A DNA stretch of 64,000 nucleotides from Georgfuchsia sp049276455 (GCA_049276455.1 JBASWL010000076.1:12409-76408); one strand, 5' to 3'; shown: positions 9,906-19,776, counted from the first letter of the stretch. Notes: generated by a model from the sequence alone, not told the origin. Program-made: numbers and translations.

Positions 9906-10860
9906 AGTCCCGTTTCTCGTTGTTCTCAATCCGCGCCACAAAATTGCGCAACTCCACAGGCAGAGGAGCTTCCAATGCAATGGATTCGCCATTGAGCGGA
10001 TGGCTCAACGACAGCGTCGCCGCATGCAGAAACATGCGTTTCAGCCCCGCTTTTTGCAATTCGCGGTTGAGCGTGAAATCGCCGTACTTGTCGTCGCCAG
10101 CGATCGGAAAACCGAGGTGCGACAGATGTACGCGGATCTGGTGGGTGCGCCCGGTTTTCAGTTCGACTTCGACCAGGCTGAAATTTTCCCAGCGCGCTTT
10201 GAGCCGTACGATGGAATGCGCCTCCTTGCCTTCGGCCGCAACACTGACCCGCCGCTCGCCCTCGTCAGTGAGGTACTTGTGCAGCGACAGCCTGACATGC
10301 TGCGTCGGGTTGAGCCAACGGCCCTTGACCAGGGCGAGATAGCGCTTGGCGATCTTGCCGGCGCGAAACATGTCATGCAGGGACGTCAGCGCCGCGCGTT
10401 TCTTGGCCACGATCAGCAAGCCGGAAGTTTCGCGGTCGAGACGGTGCGCCAGTTCCAGAAACTTCGCCTGCGGCCGCGCCCGGCGCAACTGCTCGATCAC
10501 GCCAAAACTCACTCCGCTACCGCCGTGCACTGCCGTGCCGGACGGCTTATTCAAAATGATCAGTGCGTCATCCTCAAATATCAGGTCGAAATCGCGGGCC
10601 GGAGCAACGGACTTTGTCGTTGCCGCAACCCGGATCGGCGGAACTCGCACCACATCGCCCTCGCAAAGCCGGTAGTCTGCCCCGATCCGCCCCTTGTTCA
10701 CCCGTACCTCGCCACTGCGCAGGATGCGATAGACATGACTCTTCGGCACCCCCTTGGCCAACCGCAACAGATAATTGTCGATACGCTGTCCAGCTGACTC
10801 TTCGCCAACTTCCAGTAGGGTTGCTGCTTCTTTACTCAAGTCATTCATTTTGAAATACAA
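9889..10860 (-). CDS. rluC: 23S rRNA pseudouridine synthase RluC
   Basis: RluC makes pseudouridines 955, 2504 and 2580 in 23S rRNA in E. coli. The 323 residues have an N-terminal S4 RNA-binding domain (residues 15-75) and a synthase domain with the catalytic motif HRLDRETSGLLIVAKK near residue 145. The gene is divergent from rne with a 463-base gap, the same arrangement as in enterobacteria. A second possible ATG lies 12 bases downstream. Confidence 0.93.
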   Translation of the reverse strand: MYFKMNDLSKEAATLLEVGEESAGQRIDNYLLRLAKGVPKSHVYRILRSGEVRVNKGRIGADYRLCEGDVVRVPPIRVAATTKSVAPARDFDLIFEDDALIILNKPSGTAVHGGSGVSFGVIEQLRRARPQAKFLELAHRLDRETSGLLIVAKKRAALTSLHDMFRAGKIAKRYLALVKGRWLNPTQHVRLSLHKYLTDEGERRVSVAAEGKEAHSIVRLKARWENFSLVEVELKTGRTHQIRVHLSHLGFPIAGDDKYGDFTLNRELQKAGLKRMFLHAATLSLSHPLNGESIALEAPLPVELRNFVARIENNEKRDYGTPP

Positions 10861-11215
10861 TGATCGCCGGTTAGCCGTTCTGCGACGGCGTGCCCGACGG
10901 CCCGAAGTGGCGTCGGTGGCGCAGTTGCCGGATGTTGCCAGTTGTTGAGTGAATAGTCTGCGAGCGAATCAAAGACCACACCATGACGGCATAGGGAGAA
11001 GAAGCCAGAACAATGACCCCATCGCATATTGCATTGATGCTGCGTTGTTCTGATGACTACCTCCCGCAACCAAAAGGGTATTTCGCTCGCCCGAAGCAGC
11101 GATACTACTTGAATTGCGCGCAGCACAGGCACACACGATTGCGTGACGCGGGTCCTCCGACATATCGATGACCGGCTTCAAACAACGAGACGACAAACTC
11201 GATACCACATTGCAC

Positions 11216-11243
11216 TTGGCACACACACAACATGCCGTATTTT
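11216..11243 (+). promoter_or_regulatory. Candidate rne promoter in the rluC-rne gap
   Basis: TTGGCA (11216-11221), a 16-base spacer and TATTTT (11238-11243) would start a leader of about 75 bases before the rne ATG. The rest of the 463-base divergent gap (10861-11323) shows no frame with homology. A long rne leader is known to mediate RNase E autoregulation in E. coli; no matching structure was identified here. Confidence 0.35.
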
Positions 11244-11323
11244 CTGCAACACTGGTTGGAACGCCCTAGCGATTAAAGCTTAGGGAGTAGTTTGTCGTGC
11301 CCTGCCAGCGCGCGGGAGCACAC

Positions 11324-13954
11324 ATGAAACGCATGCTTTTCAATGCGACGCAGGCTGAGGAACTCCGCGTCGCGATTGTCGATGGTCAGAAACTGATCGA
11401 CCTTGACATCGAATCAGCCAACAAGGAACAGCGCAAGAGCAACATCTACAAGGCAGTCATTACCCGGCTAGAACCCAGCCTCGAAGCCGCTTTCGTTGAC
11501 TATGGTTCCGAACGCCACGGGTTTCTGCCCTTCAAGGAAGTCGCCCGCAGCTACTTCCGTTCCGACATGGATCCAGGCCGCGCCAGAATCCAGGACGCAC
11601 TCAAGGTCGGCCAGGAACTCATTGTCCAGGTTGAAAAGGACGAACGCGGCAACAAGGGCGCAGCCCTCACCACGTACATTTCCCTTGCCGGCCGTTATCT
11701 TGTTCTGATGCCGAACAGCCCGCGCGGCGGCGGCGTCTCGCGTCGGATTGAAGGCGAAGACCGGCAGGAACTACGTGACGTCATGGATCAACTGGTGGTA
11801 CCCACCGGTACCAGCCTGATCGCACGTACCGCTGGCATCGGCCGCAATGTTGAAGAACTGCAATGGGATTTGAATTACCTGCAGCAGTTGTGGACCGCCA
11901 TCGAAGGCGCCGCCAACGCCCAATCGGGCGCCTTCCTGATCTTTCAGGAATCCAGCCTTGTCATCCGTGCCATTCGCGATTATTTCCACTCGGAGATTGG
12001 CGAAATCCTGATCGACACCGACGATATTTACGAACAGGCGCAGCAGTTCATGGCGCACGTAATGCCGGCCACCGTCAATCGCATCAAGCGTTACAACGAC
12101 GATGTGCCGCTATTCTCGCGCTTCCAGATCGAACACCAGATAGAGTCGGCCTATTCCCGTCAGGTGACTCTGCCTTCCGGCGGTGCCATCGTTATCGACC
12201 ATACCGAGGCTCTGGTCTCGGTAGACGTGAACTCCGGCCGCGCCACCAAGGGCAGCGATATCGAGGAAACAGCCCTGCGCACCAACTGCGAAGCAGCCGA
12301 TGAAATCGCCCGCCAGTTGAGACTGCGCGACTTGGGCGGCTTGATCGTCATCGACTTCATCGATATGGAATCGTCAAAGAACCAGCGCGAAGTCGAGAAC
12401 CGCCTGCGCGATGCGCTGCATCACGACCGCGCCCGCGTCCAGACCGGCAAGATTTCCCGTTTTGGCCTGCTCGAACTGTCGCGCCAGCGCCTGCGACCGG
12501 CACTGGCCGAAACCAGCTATATCACCTGCCCGCGCTGCACCGGCACCGGCCATATCCGCTCCACCGAATCTGCCGCGCTGCATATCCTGCGCATCCTCGA
12601 AGAAGAGGCGATGAAGGAAAACACCGGCGCCATCCACGTTCAGGTTCCGGTCGATGTCGGCACCTTCCTGCTCAACGAAAAGCGTGTCGATATCGCGCGC
12701 ATCGAGATGCGTCATCGCGCCAATATGGTGATCGTACCTAATCGGCATCTTGAAACGCCGCAGCACGAAATCATCCGTCTGCGCCACGATCAGTTGAATG
12801 CCGAAGGCACCGTACTACCAAGCTACCAAATGGCGGAAAAGCCCGTGGAAGAAAATTACCAGCCGCCATCAGCGCAGACCGAAGCCAAACCGGCAAAGCC
12901 TCAGGCTGCAGTCAAGGGCATCACTCCAGATCAGCCGGCGCCGATTATCGAGAATCGCCCCAAGGCCGAGGAAGAGAAGCCGAAAGCTGAAGGCGGTCTG
13001 TTCGCAAAACTGTTCTCATGGCTGAAGCCAACCAAAGTCGAGACGCCTCCTCCGGCGAAACCCGCAGCTGGTACTGAGCGTGGACGCCGCGAAAGTGCTC
13101 AGCGCGATGATCGCCGCAATGGCCGGGGGGGGCGAGGACGCAACAAGGAAGACCGTCCGCAACGTGATGGCAGCGAGCGCAAGGAACCGCGGCAGCAAGG
13201 CCCGAAGCGCGACGAAGCGCAAACAGTCCAAGGCCGAGAACCACGCAAGGAGCGAGGCGACAGATCCGGCAGCGAACAGCGCAGCCCGCGTCCACCGAAG
13301 CAGGAACGGCAGCCCAAACCCAAGTTGGAGGCCACTGCGGATACTGTCCGCAAAGGACCTGTCACTGAAGAAGGAGTTGCTCCGGCAGCACCTGGGCAGA
13401 GCGAACGTCGTCGTCGTCGCGGCCGTGGCCGCGGTGGTGAACGCGATCAGCGCAACCAGTCTGAGGGAGCGGAAACCAGTCGTGAAACCGCAGCCTCGGA
13501 ATTTGCCGCAGATGTAGCCACCGCGATTGCCTCAGTTCCTGAAGCTCAGACCTTTATTCAAACCGAGTTGTTGCCGCCGCGTGAGGCTCAGTCACCTGCT
13601 CCTTCTATTGAGGAAGCCACAGTTCTGATACCCATGGCTACCGAGCCTGAGCCAATACCCGTTGCCGTTATGCCGTCAGAGGCCCCGGTAATTGAAACTG
13701 CTGAGCCAGCTATTGAGCCCGAAGCGACGCAAGTGGAACCGGTAGTGGAAGTTCCTGCGCCCGTTCCGGTGCCGACTACAGTCGATGTTTCCGCTTCCTT
13801 GCAACAGGCAGGCTTGGTAATGATTGAGACTGTTGCTGGTGCACAGCCCATTATCGTTGAACAGGCACCAGTACAACCTCGGGGCCGCAAGCCCAAGCCC
13901 GTACCGATTATTGTGGACGAACCATTGCAATTGGTGGAAACCAAACGCGAGTAA
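11324..13954 (+). CDS. rne: Ribonuclease E
   Basis: RNase E is the main endoribonuclease for mRNA decay and rRNA/tRNA processing. The start MKRMLFNATQAEELRVAIVDGQ is the family N-terminus and follows GGGAGCACAC. The catalytic half has the S1 domain (residues 38-120), the metal-site motif SVDVNSGRATKG near residue 300 and the zinc-link CPRCTGTG near 400. From about residue 510 the protein becomes low-complexity, rich first in basic R/G/E/Q segments and then in P/V/E, the expected unstructured degradosome scaffold. The whole is 876 residues. Confidence 0.96.
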   Translation: MKRMLFNATQAEELRVAIVDGQKLIDLDIESANKEQRKSNIYKAVITRLEPSLEAAFVDYGSERHGFLPFKEVARSYFRSDMDPGRARIQDALKVGQELIVQVEKDERGNKGAALTTYISLAGRYLVLMPNSPRGGGVSRRIEGEDRQELRDVMDQLVVPTGTSLIARTAGIGRNVEELQWDLNYLQQLWTAIEGAANAQSGAFLIFQESSLVIRAIRDYFHSEIGEILIDTDDIYEQAQQFMAHVMPATVNRIKRYNDDVPLFSRFQIEHQIESAYSRQVTLPSGGAIVIDHTEALVSVDVNSGRATKGSDIEETALRTNCEAADEIARQLRLRDLGGLIVIDFIDMESSKNQREVENRLRDALHHDRARVQTGKISRFGLLELSRQRLRPALAETSYITCPRCTGTGHIRSTESAALHILRILEEEAMKENTGAIHVQVPVDVGTFLLNEKRVDIARIEMRHRANMVIVPNRHLETPQHEIIRLRHDQLNAEGTVLPSYQMAEKPVEENYQPPSAQTEAKPAKPQAAVKGITPDQPAPIIENRPKAEEEKPKAEGGLFAKLFSWLKPTKVETPPPAKPAAGTERGRRESAQRDDRRNGRGGRGRNKEDRPQRDGSERKEPRQQGPKRDEAQTVQGREPRKERGDRSGSEQRSPRPPKQERQPKPKLEATADTVRKGPVTEEGVAPAAPGQSERRRRRGRGRGGERDQRNQSEGAETSRETAASEFAADVATAIASVPEAQTFIQTELLPPREAQSPAPSIEEATVLIPMATEPEPIPVAVMPSEAPVIETAEPAIEPEATQVEPVVEVPAPVPVPTTVDVSASLQQAGLVMIETVAGAQPIIVEQAPVQPRGRKPKPVPIIVDEPLQLVETKRE

Positions 13955-13973
13955 GAAAAGCTTCAGAAATGGC

Positions 13974-14007
13974 AATAAAAAGAGGACCTGCGGGTCCTCT
14001 TTTTATT
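13974..14007 (+). terminator. Strong intrinsic terminator after rne
   Basis: Arms 13974-13988 and 13993-14007 form a perfect 15-base-pair stem (core AGAGGACC / GGTCCTCT) with loop TGCG. The A and T runs at its base make it work in both directions. It ends rne and could also stop the convergent tauE transcript. Confidence 0.93.
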
Positions 14008-14142
14008 CATTTGAAGTATCTGAATTTATATTTGCAGGGGGTAAAACTGGGCATGTTCCGTTTTTCTGAATAAATTATTGTTAGCTCGCCCTATGGCATG
14101 ACATAAGGAGCTTGCCTGCTGCAGCTCAGTGCGATGGATATA

Positions 14143-14931
14143 TCAACCGAGCAATTTCAGCCCTACGCCCCCCAAGACTATGGCAATAGCAATCCGGAGC
14201 GCCTTGTCCGGCAACTTGCCGCCAAAATGTGAGCCAATCACGACTCCCGGTATCGATCCCAGCAAAAGCCATCCAAGCAGCACAAAATCGACATTGCCCA
14301 GCAGGATATGACCTGCCCCGGCGACCAAGGCGAGGGGGATGGCATGGGCCAGATCTGTCGCCACCAGTTTTGCCGGCGTCAGGCGCAGGGGATAAAGAAA
14401 CAAGAGCATCACTGCACCCAGCGCACCGGCCCCAATCGAGGTCAACGCCACCATAAAGCCAAGAATCGCACCTGCGAGTACCGTAAGTGCAGGCTGATAT
14501 TTCAAGAAGCGAGAGGGGTCAGTGATGCGCAGATGTTTCCCCAGTCTATTCATGTAGGGCTTTATGACCATTGTCAGCGCCGTGATGACCAGTACAACGC
14601 CCAAGGCGATGGTGATGACACCACTACGGACTCCACTCGATTCAGCACAACGTAGCCAGGTCAGGGTAGCTATTGCAGCAGGCAGGCTGCCTGTCGCAAG
14701 ACGGCGGACCACCTGCCAATCGACCCTTCTTTCAGCGTTGTGGACGCCGACACCAACCATCTTGGTCAGGGAAGCATAAAGCAGGTCGGTACCAATAGCA
14801 GTATGGGGAGCAACACCCATCAGCAGGATTAGCAGGGGCGTCATGACGGCACCCCCGCCAACACCTGTCGCGCCCACCATCGCGCCAACAAACAGGCCCG
14901 CCAAGGAATTCATCCAAATATAAGCATCCAT
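14143..14931 (-). CDS. TauE/SafE family sulfite/organosulfonate exporter-like permease
   Basis: This 262-residue membrane protein has about eight hydrophobic segments. Two glycine-rich repeats are visible, GAMVGATGVGGGAVMTP near residue 17 and ALTSIGAGALGAVML near 160, typical of TauE/SafE (DUF81). Family members export sulfite, sulfoacetate or related anions. Its place directly downstream of the sulfate-activation genes on the same strand supports a sulfur-anion role, but substrate and direction are inferred. Confidence 0.82.
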   Translation of the reverse strand: MDAYIWMNSLAGLFVGAMVGATGVGGGAVMTPLLILLMGVAPHTAIGTDLLYASLTKMVGVGVHNAERRVDWQVVRRLATGSLPAAIATLTWLRCAESSGVRSGVITIALGVVLVITALTMVIKPYMNRLGKHLRITDPSRFLKYQPALTVLAGAILGFMVALTSIGAGALGAVMLLFLYPLRLTPAKLVATDLAHAIPLALVAGAGHILLGNVDFVLLGWLLLGSIPGVVIGSHFGGKLPDKALRIAIAIVLGGVGLKLLG

Positions 14932-14956
14932 TACAACCTCGAGTCAATTGCAAACC

Positions 14957-14981
14957 GCCTGAGGAGTTTTACTCCCCAGGC
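14957..14981 (-). terminator. Hairpin after cysN/C
   Basis: GCCTGAGGAGT (14957-14967) pairs with ACTCCCCAGGC (14971-14981) with one mismatch and loop TTT. It lies 30 bases past the cysN/C stop. The following tract on the minus strand is only weakly T-rich (GGTTTGC), so termination may be partial and allow read-through into the permease gene. Confidence 0.45.
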
Positions 14982-15011
14982 TATCTGTTGCAGCTTCGTG
15001 AATTGCCTATG

Positions 15012-16925
15012 CTAATTCGAGCTGGGCAAAATCCCGCTCTGACGCAGGGCTGCTACAGCAGCATCAGTTGCGGCCTCAATCGTCAGCTTGGTCGTATCCA
15101 GTCGCAGTTCGGGATTTTCCGGTGCTTCATAGGGCGAGTTGATACCGGTGAAGTTTTTCAGCTCACCCTTGCGTGCCTTCTTGTAGAGGCCCTTCGGATC
15201 GCGCTGCTCGGCGACTTCCAGCGGCGTATCAACAAACACTTCGATAAACTCGCCATCCTCGAGCAAGCCGCGCGCCATGCGCCGTTCAGCCTTGAAGGGC
15301 GAAATGAAGGCCGTAATCACGATCAGGCCGGCATCGACCATGAGTTTGCAGACTTCGCCAACGCGTCGGATATTTTCGACACGGTCGGCATCGGTAAAGC
15401 CGAGATCCTTGTTAAGCCCGTGCCGCACATTGTCGCCATCGAGCAAATAGGTGTGGTGGCCCATTGCTTGCAAGCGCTTTTCCAGGCTGTTGGCAATCGC
15501 CGACTTGCCAGCGCCAGAGAGTCCGGTGAACCACAGTACGCACGCCTTCTGGCCCTTGATGTTGCTGCGCGCTGCCTTGTCGACATCGATGTGCTGCAGG
15601 TGGATATTCTGCGAACGGCGCAAGGCAAAGTGCAGCATGCCGGCACCGACAGTGTTGTTGGTCAGACGGTCAATAAGAATAAAGCCGCCAGTATCGCGAT
15701 TCTGGGTGTAGGGATCGAATGGAACCTGGCGATCGATGCTGATATTGCATACACCAATCGCATTGAGCGAGAGCTGTGTAGCGGCAAGATGCTCCATCGA
15801 GTTCACGTCGACCTGATACTTGATGTGGGTGACCTGGGCGCTGACTGTGCGTGCGCCTATCTTGAGCAGATAATTGCGGCCCGGCAAGAGTGGCTCATCG
15901 TGCATCCAGACAATCGTGGTTTCGAACTGGTCGGCGCATTCGGGCGGTGCATCGGTACCTGAGAGAACGTCACCGCGTGAAATATCGACTTCATCTGCCA
16001 GCGTCAGCGTTACCGATTGCCCAGCGACTGCATGTTCGAGATCGCCGTCCGAGGTAACAATGCGTGCAATGGTGCTGGTACGCCCTGAAGGCTGTACGCG
16101 TATCGGGTCTCCCGCCTTGATGACGCCGCTGGCGATGGTGCCGGCAAAGCCGCGGAAGTCGAGATTGGGCCGATTCACCCATTGCACCGGCATGCGAAAT
16201 GGCGTTTTTTGCAGGCGCTCTTCGTCGATCTGAACGGTCTCAAGATAGCCCATCAGCGTAGTGCCGTGATACCAGGGCGTGTTATCACTGGGATCGGTAA
16301 TGTTGTCGCCCTTGAAGGCCGACATCGGGATGAAGGTAATGTTGCCGAAGCCAAGATCCTTGGCAAAGGCCATGTAGTCTTCAACAATCGCGTTGAAGGT
16401 CTTTTCCGAATAGTCGACGAGATCCATCTTGTTGATGGCGACCACTACGTTTCGGATTCCGATCAATGAAACCAGATAACTGTGCCGACGCGTCTGGGTG
16501 AGCACCCCCTTTCTTGCGTCAATCATCAATACGGCAACATCGGCCGTTGACGCCCCTGTCACCATATTGCGGGTGTACTGCTCATGGCCCGGGGTATCCG
16601 CCACGATGAACTTGCGCACATCGGTAGAGAAGAAACGATAGGCAACGTCAATGGTGATGCCCTGCTCGCGCTCGGCGGTAAGGCCATCCACCAGCAAGGC
16701 AAAGTCAAGCTGTTCGCCCTGGGTTCCCATTTTCTTCGAGTCTGCTTCCAGCGCTTCCAGCTGGTCTTCAAACAGCATTTTCGATTCATAGAGCAGACGG
16801 CCGATCAGCGTACTCTTGCCGTCATCGACGCTGCCGCAGGTGATGAAACGCAGCAGGCTCTTGTGCTCGTGCGACTTCAGGTAGGCGCTGATGTCGGTCG
16901 CAATCAGGTCAGAAACGTGTGCCAT
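15012..16925 (-). CDS. cysN/C: Bifunctional sulfate adenylyltransferase subunit 1 / APS kinase
   Basis: This 637-residue fusion joins a CysN GTPase and a CysC kinase. CysN shows the P-loop GSVDDGKSTL near residue 32, DTPGHEQY near 113 and NKMD near 167. The CysC part starts near residue 455 with the P-loop GLSGAGKS and keeps the APS-binding region. With CysD it makes APS from sulfate and ATP, then PAPS. Its ATG shares one base with the cysD stop (TAATG), so the two are translationally coupled. Confidence 0.96.
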   Translation of the reverse strand: MAHVSDLIATDISAYLKSHEHKSLLRFITCGSVDDGKSTLIGRLLYESKMLFEDQLEALEADSKKMGTQGEQLDFALLVDGLTAEREQGITIDVAYRFFSTDVRKFIVADTPGHEQYTRNMVTGASTADVAVLMIDARKGVLTQTRRHSYLVSLIGIRNVVVAINKMDLVDYSEKTFNAIVEDYMAFAKDLGFGNITFIPMSAFKGDNITDPSDNTPWYHGTTLMGYLETVQIDEERLQKTPFRMPVQWVNRPNLDFRGFAGTIASGVIKAGDPIRVQPSGRTSTIARIVTSDGDLEHAVAGQSVTLTLADEVDISRGDVLSGTDAPPECADQFETTIVWMHDEPLLPGRNYLLKIGARTVSAQVTHIKYQVDVNSMEHLAATQLSLNAIGVCNISIDRQVPFDPYTQNRDTGGFILIDRLTNNTVGAGMLHFALRRSQNIHLQHIDVDKAARSNIKGQKACVLWFTGLSGAGKSAIANSLEKRLQAMGHHTYLLDGDNVRHGLNKDLGFTDADRVENIRRVGEVCKLMVDAGLIVITAFISPFKAERRMARGLLEDGEFIEVFVDTPLEVAEQRDPKGLYKKARKGELKNFTGINSPYEAPENPELRLDTTKLTIEAATDAAVAALRQSGILPSSN

Positions 16926-17824
16926 TAGAAGTATCCCTCCTGTTTTTTCTTTTCCATTGAACCAGCGGAATCATGATCGATCATCCGCCCCTGGCGTTCC
17001 GAGGTCTTGGTCAGCAGCATTTCCTGGATAACCTCTTCCAGGGTCTCGGCTTCGGATTCCACCGCACCGCTGAGCGGATAGCAGCCTAAAGTGCGGAAAC
17101 GCACCTTGCGCATCATCGGCACCTCGCCTTCGCGCAGAGGCATGCGCTCGTCGTCAACCATGATCAGCGTGCCGTCACGCTCCACTACTGGTCGTGTTTT
17201 GGCGAAGTAGAGCGGGACAATGGGGATGTTCTGCAGATGGATGTATTGCCAGATATCGAGTTCGGTCCAGTTTGATATCGGAAAGACGCGAATGCTTTCG
17301 CCCTTGTGCTTGCGCGCGTTATAGAGCTTCCACAGTTCCGGACGCTGTGCTTTTGGATCCCAGCGATGAGCGCTGGAGCGGAACGAGAAAATGCGTTCCT
17401 TGGCGCGTGACTTTTCCTCGTCGCGGCGGGCGCCACCGAAAGCAGCATCGAAAGCGTATTTCTCGAGCGCCTGTTTCAGACCCTCGGTTTTCATGATGTC
17501 GGTGTGAATCGCCGAGCCATGGGTAAAGGGATTGATGCCTTTGGCCAACCCATCGGGGTTGATGTGCACCAACAGATCCATGCCCAGTTCCTTGGCCATG
17601 CGGTCGCGATGCTCATACATGGCCTTGAACTTCCATGTGGTATCGACGTGCAGCAGCGGGAAGGGCGGCTTGGCGGGGTAGAACGCCTTCATCGCCAGGT
17701 GCAGCATTACCGCACTGTCCTTGCCGATGGAATACATCATGACCGGGTTTTCGGTCTCGGCAACCACTTCACGCATGATGTGGATGCTTTCGGCTTCGAG
17801 TCGTTGCAGGTGAGTAAGTGTCAT
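16925..17824 (-). CDS. cysD: Sulfate adenylyltransferase subunit 2
   Basis: CysD is the catalytic ATP-sulfurylase subunit. The internal start MTLTHLQRLEAESIHIMRE gives 299 residues, the usual length, with the PP-loop YSIGKDS near residue 33 and VDTTWKF near 62. A strong Shine-Dalgarno GGAGG stands 10 bases before this ATG. The same frame stays open for 332 codons upstream through an IS630-type transposase, so a fusion protein could also be made. The Shine-Dalgarno argues that ordinary CysD is the main product. Confidence 0.95.
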   Translation of the reverse strand: MTLTHLQRLEAESIHIMREVVAETENPVMMYSIGKDSAVMLHLAMKAFYPAKPPFPLLHVDTTWKFKAMYEHRDRMAKELGMDLLVHINPDGLAKGINPFTHGSAIHTDIMKTEGLKQALEKYAFDAAFGGARRDEEKSRAKERIFSFRSSAHRWDPKAQRPELWKLYNARKHKGESIRVFPISNWTELDIWQYIHLQNIPIVPLYFAKTRPVVERDGTLIMVDDERMPLREGEVPMMRKVRFRTLGCYPLSGAVESEAETLEEVIQEMLLTKTSERQGRMIDHDSAGSMEKKKQEGYF

Positions 17825-18820
17825 GGACTTCGATCCTCCTTTAGGATTTTTCGCATGATAGGAGCTGCGACCCAGGTTTGATTGAGTAATTAAATGTTTA
17901 ATTTGCGAAGAGAAGACATCGAACTGTTTATGCGCCAGCGGCAAAGTTCTATTACCGGACGGCCCGGAAGCGGATTCCTGATGAGGTCCGGCGGCGACGT
18001 CCGCTGTTCCAACCGGGTCAGGCAATTGAAAAGCGAGCAAATGGTCATGCCTTTCCGCCAGCCATGCACTCAAGGATGAGGCACGGCGCCATTGCGCGCC
18101 ATCCAGAATGACATAAACCTTGCCATCAGCTGCCTTTTGCAAACGGTCCAGGAAGTCGATCAGGATCGGCGCCCGCAATACGCCCTCATAGACCAGCCAC
18201 ATTTGCTTGCCGCGGTTGGTAACAGCTCGAACTGCACTGCGGCGCTGGGTTTCTGGAGCATCTTTGGCTGGAGTTCCCGATCGCAGAGGAATCTCGTCTA
18301 CCCAGAATATTTCGGCGTTATCTCTTTGTGCGCGCTCGATAATGCTCGGATAGATGGCTTTGCGCCATTTCCTCAGCGGCTCGGAGCCAGCATCCAGTCT
18401 GGCGAAAGGCTTGACCACAGACAAACCCCAACGCTTCAGGTAATTGGTGATGCTGCGCTCAGGAAGGGTGGCGCCGGCAAGTTGATGAATCAGCGCCTTG
18501 ATTGCCGCCACCTGCCACAAGGAATAGGGCAGACCGAGTTTGTCCGGCGCGTGTTCGACCATCCGGCCGAACACGGCAGATTCCTGCTCAGAGGAGATCA
18601 ACCGCCCTTCGCCGACACCACGCCCCCGCGTGCGGACTGCAACGGCTTCCCACCCCCCGGAGAGAAAAGCCTTTTTGGCAGAAATAATCGTTGGTGCGCT
18701 GAGCCCGGTGAGTCGCGATACCTCGGCCAGCGGGGTGCCGGTCAGACGCAGACGCACCGCTTCACGGCGCTTGTTGTTAAGCGCTTCTGTCGTCAAACTG
18801 CGTGAGTCGATCCGGGACAT
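17825..18820 (-). pseudogene. IS630-type transposase frame open into cysD
   Basis: From the ATG at 18820 the frame encodes 332 residues of IS630-type transposase before reaching the cysD ATG without a stop. An N-terminal helix-turn-helix region (LAEVSRLTGLSAPTIISAKK, about residues 32-52) is followed by a DDE-type core: a first acidic motif FWVDE near 172 and a second motif VILDGAQW near 244. The usual third motif (NPxE near a proline-rich stretch) is absent after LLAFQLPD. Another frame in that last part ends inside the left palindrome, as expected for a compact IS. It may be a decayed transposase with a late frameshift, or a domesticated DNA-binding protein. I favour decay but cannot exclude the second. 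Confidence 0.7.
17887..17904. repeat. A/T palindrome, left copy, near cysD
   Basis: TAATTAAA-TG-TTTAATTT is a near-perfect inverted repeat. Read against the copy at 18826 it is also the opposite-orientation mate, so it can be either an IS terminal repeat or a protein-binding site. Confidence 0.75.
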
Positions 18821-18825
18821 GGTGG

Positions 18826-18843
18826 TAATTAAAACTTTAATTA
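18826..18843. repeat. A/T palindrome, right copy, near the transposase start
   Basis: TAATTAAA-AC-TTTAATTA has perfect 8-base arms. It begins six bases upstream of the transposase ATG and lies in the cysQ 5' region, a place where an autoregulatory operator would be expected. Confidence 0.78.
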
Positions 18844-18903
18844 CTTAATAATAGCCCCTATGGCTCGGTTAGGCTAGATATTGTCAAAACAAGGAGGATT
18901 CTC

Positions 18904-19665
18904 ATGAGCCAAAGCCAACTGCTGGATCAGATAATTGCCATCGCCCGCGCTGCCGGATCGGTGATTATGGACATTTATGCCACCGACTTTGCCGTGCGCG
19001 GCAAGAGCGATGCTTCCCCGGTTACTGAGGCGGACGAAAAAGCCGAAGCCGTGATTCTGGCAGCGCTGGCAAAAATCGCCCCGGACATTCCCGTCATTTC
19101 CGAAGAAGCTGCTGCCTCAGGCCGCATCCCAAAGGTGGCAGAACGCTTCTGGCTGGTCGATCCACTCGACGGCACCAAGGAGTTCATCAGCCGCAACGGC
19201 GAATTCACCGTCAATATCGCCTTGATCGAGAAGGGGCAACCGGCGCTGGGCGTGGTACTGGCACCGGCACTGAATCGGCTCTTTGCCGGTGTCGCCGGGG
19301 AAGGCGCCTTCGTCGAGGACACTGGCATACGCCGCGCGATTCGCTGTCGTACTGCGCCCGCCGAGGGACTGACCGTCGTCTCAAGCCGCTCGCATGGTGA
19401 CGCGGCCGCACTCGACGCCTTCCTCGCCGGACGCAAGGTTGCGGCATCAGTCAATGCCGGATCGTCACTCAAGCTCTGCCTCGTTGCTGCCGGCGAAGCC
19501 GACCTCTACCCGCGTCTCGGCCGCACCATGGAATGGGATATCGCTGCCGGGCATGCCGTACTCAGAGCTGCGGGCGGGCATGTAAAAACCCTGCAAGGTG
19601 ACGAGCTGCGCTATGGCAAGGACGGACTTGACAATCCGCACTTTGTGGCAAGCGGTTTTGAATAG
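18904..19665 (+). CDS. cysQ: 3'(2'),5'-bisphosphate nucleotidase
   Basis: CysQ removes the 3'-phosphate from PAP, the by-product of PAPS use, and so supports sulfate assimilation. The 253 residues carry the inositol-monophosphatase-fold metal motifs: SEEAAA near residue 66, DPLDGTKEF near 84 and EWDIAAGHAVLRAAGG near 203. A strong AAGGAGG lies nine bases before the ATG. It is divergent from the cysD operon and separated from it by the IS630 element. Confidence 0.94.
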   Translation: MSQSQLLDQIIAIARAAGSVIMDIYATDFAVRGKSDASPVTEADEKAEAVILAALAKIAPDIPVISEEAAASGRIPKVAERFWLVDPLDGTKEFISRNGEFTVNIALIEKGQPALGVVLAPALNRLFAGVAGEGAFVEDTGIRRAIRCRTAPAEGLTVVSSRSHGDAAALDAFLAGRKVAASVNAGSSLKLCLVAAGEADLYPRLGRTMEWDIAAGHAVLRAAGGHVKTLQGDELRYGKDGLDNPHFVASGFE

Positions 19666-19776
19666 CGAAGCGGCAAAGATGGTGCGACTGCCGGAATCAA
19701 AGTAAGGCCCCTAACCTGCATGGTCAAGCGGGATAGCCATTATTCATTCAAATGCTACCCGCTTCAAGTCGAGGAA

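Larger units (their letters stand above)
17887..18843. mobile_element. IS630-family element between cysD and cysQ, about 957 bases
   Basis: The segment contains one transposase frame and is bounded by two inverted copies of an 18-base A/T sequence. It sits between cysQ and cysD, which read away from each other and would normally share a promoter region. The left end is 63 bases from the cysD ATG and the right end 60 bases from the cysQ ATG. The ends are inferred from the repeats; IS630 elements insert at TA, which the ends permit. Confidence 0.6.
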
